NCBI RefSeq assembly: GCF_037975245.1
Contig: NC_092572.1
Coordinates: 8,306,001-8,370,000 of the forward strand
Reading direction: 5' to 3'
DNA: 64,000 nucleotides
Source: Apostichopus japonicus
Lineage: Eukaryota; Echinodermata; Holothuroidea; Aspidochirotida; Stichopodidae
The translations under genes were made by a program, and so were the position numbers. The notes beneath the pieces were generated by a model. The model made no database searches. It saw only the letters and a program-made list of their open reading frames with translations, and was not told the DNA's origin. This document shows, piece by piece, positions 12,280 through 64,000 of this stretch (positions are counted from its first letter, which is position 1; each line of letters begins with the position of its first letter).

Positions 12280-12290
12280 GGGAATTTCCC
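12280..12290. promoter_or_regulatory. NF-kB-like site GGGAATTTCCC
   Basis: 11-bp palindromic kB consensus about 2.2 kb upstream of gene 2, conserved in copy B at 49204-49214. Suggestive for an immune gene but could be chance. Confidence 0.3.
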
Positions 12291-13766
12291 TTCGCCTCTC
12301 CTTAGCCTAGTTCGGGGGCTTAAAGAACTTCGTCTTTTCTGGCAAAGTGGGAGCGGTGTGGTACATCTGGAAGGAGTTCAAACAGACAAAATATCAAAAA
12401 ATACCAAGAGTGGAACTTCAGAATCACCTTACAAATTTATAGAAATATCACAAAGCATCAGTTTAAAACAAAGAAGACACCATCGTAAGAAAAACAGGTG
12501 CAAAGCACACTATAACATTTCACTGCGCACTAAGTAGGTTCCCTAATTCAAAAGCCTATCTAGTTTCCAGACTGTTGTTTCTTGGGTTCATAATTGATGT
12601 GTCCTCAACCGCCACCGGTCAATAAATTGAAGAAAAACATCAGTTCTTCCGGTGGTGATATAATTTTAAGATTCGACATTTAATATACACAATTGAACAT
12701 TAAAGTGCGTAATATTTGGTCCCATCATGCTACACGCTCCACGGGCACAGAGTCTGTCCACCCTGTTGCCCCACTCCAGTCCCTGGTACGCTGAGCAGCA
12801 AGCGAGAGGCAGCAGGTTCTGTTTGTACAGTCGGTATATCCAGGCACGTAGCCAGCACTATCGGTCTTGGGAGGGGGAGAGGATGGGCGAAATTAAGATG
12901 AACGTTTCTATTTCATGGTTTAAATTTAATTGTGAAATACTGAATAGTATTGAACCGAAGCTATCGATCTATTGTACAAACATTATTATCTGTTATTTAT
13001 TGTTCTTGAAGTTCTTTCCCTGGAGCTTCTGCTGTCTGAACTATTTCTATTAGTATCACTTTTGAAAACTAATTGAGCACAAATAAATAACGTCAACAAA
13101 ATCCTTTTCTAGAGCGTCATGTCTGCTTCATCTCAACTGTTTGTGCTTTCGATTCGACCCCGGTGAGTTTAATCCAGTCATTCGCAGGTCATGTGACGTC
13201 ATAAGGCTTGGAAGTGTCCACGAGATGCAACTACACATGGTTTGTCTGCAACATATTTTCCGCTTGCATTGTCTTATATCGTAACCTACATAAAAACAGT
13301 TTGTTAACGTAGTATTACAGGCTCTTCCAACGCATTCAATCAACAATTTAAAGGTATTCCATTCTGGCGTTAACTAAGTTTAGTTTTAATGATTTGAAAG
13401 AATGTATACGGCTGGTTTCAAGGAAAAAATAACAACGTAGAGCTTCAATGTTTCGTTATATTATTTTTACAATATTTTTCTTGATTTCTTATTTTTTGGA
13501 GGGGGGGTTGAGGGGGTTTGGTGGATTCCCATCGGTTTTACTTGCATTTATATAGATTTAATTATCGATACAAAAGGAGGGGAAGGAGGATTACCTTTGT
13601 AGACAGCAGCTTATAGCCTTTATGACGTTATTTCTTTTCCTGTTTTGATGAACCACAGTTCTTTAACAAAACGCGCACTATGATTATTTGCCTTTATAAA
13701 AAGAAAGACTTGTATGCTACATTACATAGGTTTCATGCTTATTATGAAAGGGATTATTCATTTGGT

Positions 13767-14212
13767 TAAGGTGACATAAAACATGCAAATACATAAAATC
13801 GTACGGTTAGTAATTGTGAGAGAAAGCTTCTTCTTTTGTATTATTTGAATATTTGTATTAGGTTGTTATAGCAACTGAAGATATAAATTTTTATATGAAT
13901 GACATAAAAATGACATAAATGACATAAAAACATGCACATACTTCAAATCGTACGGTTGGTAATTGTGAGAGAAATCTACTTCTAGTGTCATTTGAATATT
14001 TGTATTAGGTTGTTATAGCAACTGAAGATATAAATTTTTATATGAATGACATAAAAATGACATAAATGACATAAATGACAAAAAAACATGCACATACGTC
14101 AAATCGTACGGTTGGTAATTGTGAGAGAAATCTACTTCTAGTGTCATTCGAATATTTATATTAGGTTGTTATAGCAACTGAAGATATAAATTTTTATATG
14201 AATTGGGTACAA
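13767..14212 (+). repeat. Triplicated 150-bp tract upstream of gene 2
   Basis: Three units, each with ATCGTACGGTTGGTAATTG, GTTGTTATAGCAAC and ATGACATAAAAATGACATAA. Copy B has one unit (about 50740-50870). Confidence 0.8.
13862..14178. promoter_or_regulatory. Three X-box-like sites upstream of gene 2
   Basis: GTTGTTATAGCAAC at 13862-13875, 14009-14022 and 14165-14178, one per triplicated unit, 340-655 nt before the signal-peptide ATG. Copy B has one, at 50822-50835. Confidence 0.4.
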
Positions 14213-14391
14213 AGGAAGGAAATATAATGATTGAAGAAAGTACACCTTCATAAATTCTACAAATCAAACATCTCTTGTTGTTGACGCCATGACGAACCAT
14301 GTAATTGCTGCTTAGTCGCTTATACCATTGATATCGGAATACAGGATGGTCGTTATAACGACATCAGTTGTAGCAGTGATTTCTACTTTGT

Positions 14392-14398
14392 TATAAAT
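14392..14398 (+). promoter_or_regulatory. Candidate TATA box of lectin gene 2
   Basis: TATAAAT about 120 nt upstream of the signal-peptide ATG at 14517, conserved at 51052-51058 in front of gene 3. The transcription start was not determined. Confidence 0.3.
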
Positions 14399-14516
14399 AA
14401 TATATATACTTTGATATTTAATAAAAGACAGAATTGACTAAGAAAGAAAGGAACACTTTCATAATAATTACAACAGCGTTATAGCTGTTAAAGAAGAATC
14501 TGCATCAAATACTAAG

Positions 14517-47029
<32,513 letters not shown>

Positions 47030-47751
47030 AAGACAGGATTGACTTAAGGAAAGGAATGATAACTGCTGAAAGAGTAAAGAACATCGTTAAGCTTTCGACA
47101 TTTTCTTGTCTTGTGTTGCTCTTGTTGAACTTTTACCTAGACATAATTGTTATACATCGATCGAATACAGACTTCTCAATAAGTCGTACTTCTACTAATC
47201 AAATACCAATGTAATACTTGAAGAAAAAAAAACTTATTTTTCAACCAGCGAAAGAAATTAACTGATTAATTAAAAATGTGATAAGAAACTAACAGAGAAA
47301 ATAAAATAAAAGACGAGTGTACTCTTTTATTGTGGGTTTTATATTTACTTCAACAACATAATCTTTTCTGGCAAAATGGGAGCGGGTGGATGTCTCTGAA
47401 TGGAGTTCAAACAGGGAAAAAAATGAATCAAAAATACTACTTGAAGTTACATTTAAAAAAGTTAAAAGGAATTTTATATATACGTAAATAACCATGTAGC
47501 TAGCCCCCCCCCCCCCACCCCTCAAAAAAAGAACTTAAAGGATAATATAAAATAGTTTAAAACAAAGAGGACACCATGGTAAGAAAAATGCACTTGTTAT
47601 CACTGCTTTAGAAACCAAATCAATTTTTAAAAAACAAGCAAAAGAGTAAAACTTTTTATTTATTTTATTATCATTTTCTTCAATTGTTTACAGTAAAATA
47701 AAGCATCAATTACTGATCACGTTATATCTTAGCAATGTATGGACGTATTGA

Positions 47752-48165
<414 letters not shown>

Positions 48166-49203
48166 GTTTTGTTTTTTTTCGCACTTCGCGCGTGTAAACC
48201 GTCTTGCGGCGGTTTCTGTTTACATTTCTTAAGATGGTAGCAAAACACAATGAAATGGCTGAATAACATATAGTTTGATCCACATCAAATATCCATGTGT
48301 TAAACCATTTACTAATCAGGGGTACCGGAAGGCAATAACATTGCACCGACTTCAGCCTGGTGTAATCCCCGAAAGGTTTGAAAAGATCTTTCTCAGAAGC
48401 ATTGGCCAACAAATGTGACCCCTAGAAATTCTAGTTTGGCAATTGCACATTACCGGCGCTACGATGGGCAGGGGAATTACCTCACACACCTGGTATTGTC
48501 TTATAAAATGTATTCTGCAATGCAAAATAGCCAAAAATGTTTTTCCTCCCATTTTTGGCTGTCAGGTTACAGGAAATTGAAACTAAAAGTCTTTAACTTA
48601 AAAAAACATATTTGGGCTTACCCCAGAATCCCCTCCCCTTTCCACCCGTCTAGAGATCAGTACAAACTGGGATTCAATTTGTGGGCTTCGCCGGTTTACC
48701 CCCCTGATTTTTCTTTTCACCACACATGCCACCCTTCCGATTTGTGATGCTTACGACGCATGCGCAGTTCCGAAGTGATCCTCGAAAGATGTGACCCCAC
48801 ATTTGTTAAAGCTTTCTACACTCATCCCCTCGACCCAGAACGCATTTGCAAAAAAATGCTGATAGGACTGCATTAACCATTTACTAATCTGGAATGGCTC
48901 CGTATAATTACGTTCTAATAAATATCGAATCTATTTTTTTAGTAGAGTGAACTTTCGAGATTGCAAACTTACATCCGCCATTGATACACAATACTTTGCA
49001 ATTATCATCAAGGAACCTTGCACTTCGCAGACAGTCTCTTGTACTGCGCACCTTATGAAGTTGTTCCATAGCACCGTAGCAATACACTGGCATAACCATT
49101 TCTGCGGTCTGGCGAAAGCTTCAGTTCGTATTCCATCAGAATGAATCCATTTGTGGTTTGAAGTTGTTAAATAACGTCGTATTACCTCATTTCAATTGTA
49201 GAC

Positions 49204-49214
49204 GGGAATTTCCC
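49204..49214. promoter_or_regulatory. NF-kB-like site GGGAATTTCCC (copy B)
   Basis: About 2 kb upstream of gene 3; same sequence and context as 12280-12290. Confidence 0.3.
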
Positions 49215-50821
49215 CTTCGCCTCTCCTTAGCCTAGTTCGGGGGCTTAAAGAACTTCGTCTTTTCTGGCAAAATGGGAGCGGTGTGGTACATCTGGAAGGA
49301 GTTCAAACAGAAAAAAAAATATATCAAAAAAATACCAAAAGTGGAACTTCAAAATCACCTTACAAATTTATAGAAATATTACAAAGCATCAGTTTAAAAC
49401 AAAGAGGACACCATCGTAGGAAAAACAGGTGCAAAGCACACTATAACATTTCACTGCGCACTAGGTAGGTTCCCTAATTCAAAAGCCTATCTAGTTTCCA
49501 GACGGTTGTTTCTTGGGTTCATAATTGATGTGTTTTCAACCGCCACCGGTCAATAACATGTTTTATTGAAGAAACACATCAGTTCTTCCGGTGGTGATAT
49601 AATTTTAAGATTCGACTTTTAATATACACAATTGAACATTAAAGTGCGTAATATTTGGTCCCATCATGCTACACGCCCCACGAGCACAACGGCCAGTCTG
49701 TCTACCATGTTGCCCCACTCCAGTCTCTGATACGCTGAACAGCAAGCGAGAGGCAGCAGGTTCTGTTTGTACAGTCGGTATATCTAAGCACGTAACCAGC
49801 CTTGTCGGTCTTGGGAGGGGGAGAGGATGGGCGAAATTAAGATGAACGTTTCTATCATGGTTTACATTTAATTGTGAAATATCGAAGCTATCGATCTATT
49901 GTAAAAACATTATTATCTGTTATTTATTGTTCTTGAATTTCTTTCCCTGGAGCTTCTGCTGTCTGAACTGTTTCTATTAGTATCACTTTTGAAAAGTTCT
50001 AATTGGGCACAAATAAATAACGTCAACGAAATCCTTTTCTAGAGCGTCATGTCTGCTTCATCTCAACTGTTTGTGCTCTCGATTCGACCCCGGTGAGTTT
50101 AATCCAGTCATTCGGCAGGTCATGTGATGTCATAAGGCTTGGAAGTGTCTACGAGATTGTACAAATGAGTGTCTCAATGCAACTAAACATGGTATGTCTG
50201 CAACATATTTCCCGCTTGCACTGTATTATATCGTAATCTACATAAAAACAGTTTGTTAACGTAGTATTACAGGCTCTTCCAACGCATGCAATCAACAATT
50301 TAAAGGTATTCCATTCTGGGGTTAACTAAGTTTAGTTTTAATGATTTGAAAGAAGGTATACGGCTGGTTTCAAGGAAAAAATAACAACGTAGAGCTTCAA
50401 TGTTTCGTTATATTATTTTTACAATATTTTTCTTGAATTTCTATTTTTTAAAGGGGGGGTTGAGGGGGTTTGGTGGATTCCCATCGGTTTTACTTGCATT
50501 TAAATGATTTAATTATCGATATTAAAGGAGGGGGAAGGAGGTTGCGATTACCTTTGAAGACAGCAGCTTATAGCCTTTATGACGTTATTTCGTCTTTTCC
50601 TGTTTTGATGAACCACAGTTCTTTAACAAAACGCGCAATATGATTATCTGCCTTTATAAAACGAAACACTTGTATGCTACATTACATAGGTTTCGTGCTT
50701 ATTTTGAAAGGGATTATTCATTCGGTTAAGGTGACATAAAACATGCAAATACATAAAATCGGACGGTTAGTAATTGTGAGAGAAAGCTTCTTCTTTTGTA
50801 TTATTTGAATATTTGTATTAG

Positions 50822-50835
50822 GTTGTTATAGCAAC
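50822..50835. promoter_or_regulatory. X-box-like site upstream of gene 3
   Basis: GTTGTTATAGCAAC, about 340 nt before the ATG at 51171; the single-copy counterpart of the triplicated sites of gene 2. Confidence 0.4.
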
Positions 50836-51051
50836 TGAAGATATAAATTTTTATATGAATTGGGTACAAAGGAAGGAAATATAATGATTGAAGAAAGTAC
50901 ACCTTCTTCATAAATTCTACAAAGCAAACATCCCTTGTTGTTGACGCCATGACGAACCATGTAATTGCTGCTTAGTCGCTTATACCATTGATATCGGAAT
51001 ACAGGATGGTCGTTATAACGACATCAGTTGTAGCAGTGATTTCTACTTTGT

Positions 51052-51058
51052 TATAAAT
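51052..51058 (+). promoter_or_regulatory. Candidate TATA box of lectin gene 3
   Basis: TATAAAT about 113 nt upstream of the ATG at 51171, same spacing class as in gene 2. Confidence 0.3.
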
Positions 51059-51170
51059 AATACTTTGATATTTAATTAAAGACAGAATTGACTAAGAAAG
51101 AAAGGAACACTTTCATAATAATTACAACAGCGTTATAGCTATTAAAGAAGAATCTGCATCAAATACAAAG

Positions 51171-63635
<12,465 letters not shown>

Positions 63636-64000
63636 GTAACAAACAAACAAACAAACAAAAATATTAAAGCAGCCATTATCTTTGGTGGCTAATGTCCCGG
63701 ATCGTGATCAGAAATATGCATAGTATAACTCAAACTACTAGAAGTCACAATCAACATCTCTAAAAATACAAAACGATCTAATTGGGTACCAGTGTCTATT
63801 TCATGTATTAAGTTGACGATATGTTAATTATTTGAATTTAAAATTGGTAGATCCTGCTAATGAATTGTGGTGATACGTGTTAAATTGGAGAATTACTATC
63901 TAATATGAAAATGATCAGCTTATCTTAGATGAAATACTGGCGGATTGGATTGCTGATTTAAATTTGGTAGCCCTACTAGGTTTATTCATTAAGTAATATT

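Larger units (their letters stand above)
10055..13600. other. 3' flank of gene 1 and intergenic region before gene 2
   Basis: No coding exon found. Contains an AT-rich minisatellite, a short hairpin AAACCGTCTTGCGGCGGTTT near 11258-11277, and two diverged copies of a block (about 10385-10650 and 12335-12510) sharing GGAGTTCAAACAG and AGTTTAAAACAAAGA-GACACCAT. Confidence 0.5.

Overview
This is AT-rich eukaryotic DNA from an animal, most likely a marine invertebrate. The signs are split genes with GT/AG introns, tRNA-derived SINEs, Penelope-like retroelement debris, two hAT-type elements, a large TIR transposon and many (TA)n tracts. The overall repeat character is compatible with an echinoderm, but that placement is a guess from general style and not demonstrated.

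The main content is a tandem array of near-identical segmental copies, all on the + strand. Copy A fills about 1-17130, copy B about 37960-53668 and copy C about 55282 to the window end. Each carries the same ordered exons: Thr-rich stalk exons, then two exons that together encode one C-type lectin domain (CTLD) ending in a stop codon, then the signal-peptide exon and two short exons of the next gene. Every visible exon is bounded by AG/GT and every intron is phase 1, so the exons join in frame. This gives three secreted lectin genes: gene 1 (3' part, 912-10050), gene 2 (complete, 14517-47029, about 275 aa by my splice model) and gene 3 (51171-63635, last exon beyond the window). Introns between copies are almost identical, while the CTLD exons differ almost only by amino-acid-changing substitutions. 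That is the pattern expected of an immune-type lectin family under diversifying selection.

Between copies A and B lies about 20 kb of different sequence, which enlarges intron 3 of gene 2 from about 1.9 kb to 16.3 kb. It holds degraded array sequence and SINEs (17.1-18.1 kb), a Penelope-like 3' remnant with a hammerhead-like core (about 18.06-18.4 kb), a hAT-type element with an 8-bp duplication (19112-20237), a second short hAT element (24371-24748), and an opposite-strand gene of unknown function (25104 to about 31975) with at least five in-frame phase-1 exons, two of them tandem duplicates.

Just downstream of gene 2 exon 4 sits a 4.93-kb DNA transposon (32877-37809). It has about 180-bp terminal inverted repeats and a 3-bp GTA duplication, and its exact empty site survives in the paralogous copy at 55132-55134. 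It encodes, on the - strand, a decayed protein of about 1,200 residues with a putative transposase-like N-terminal part, a stretch of acidic repeats, an XPG/FEN-like nuclease domain and a C-terminal Cys-rich CXC-like domain. Two frameshifts and one in-frame stop show this copy is dead.

The rest is intron and repeat: (TA)n tracts at many copy-specific deletion and insertion points, C-rich and AT-rich minisatellites whose unit number differs between copies, and a repeated module containing RFX-type X-box palindromes.
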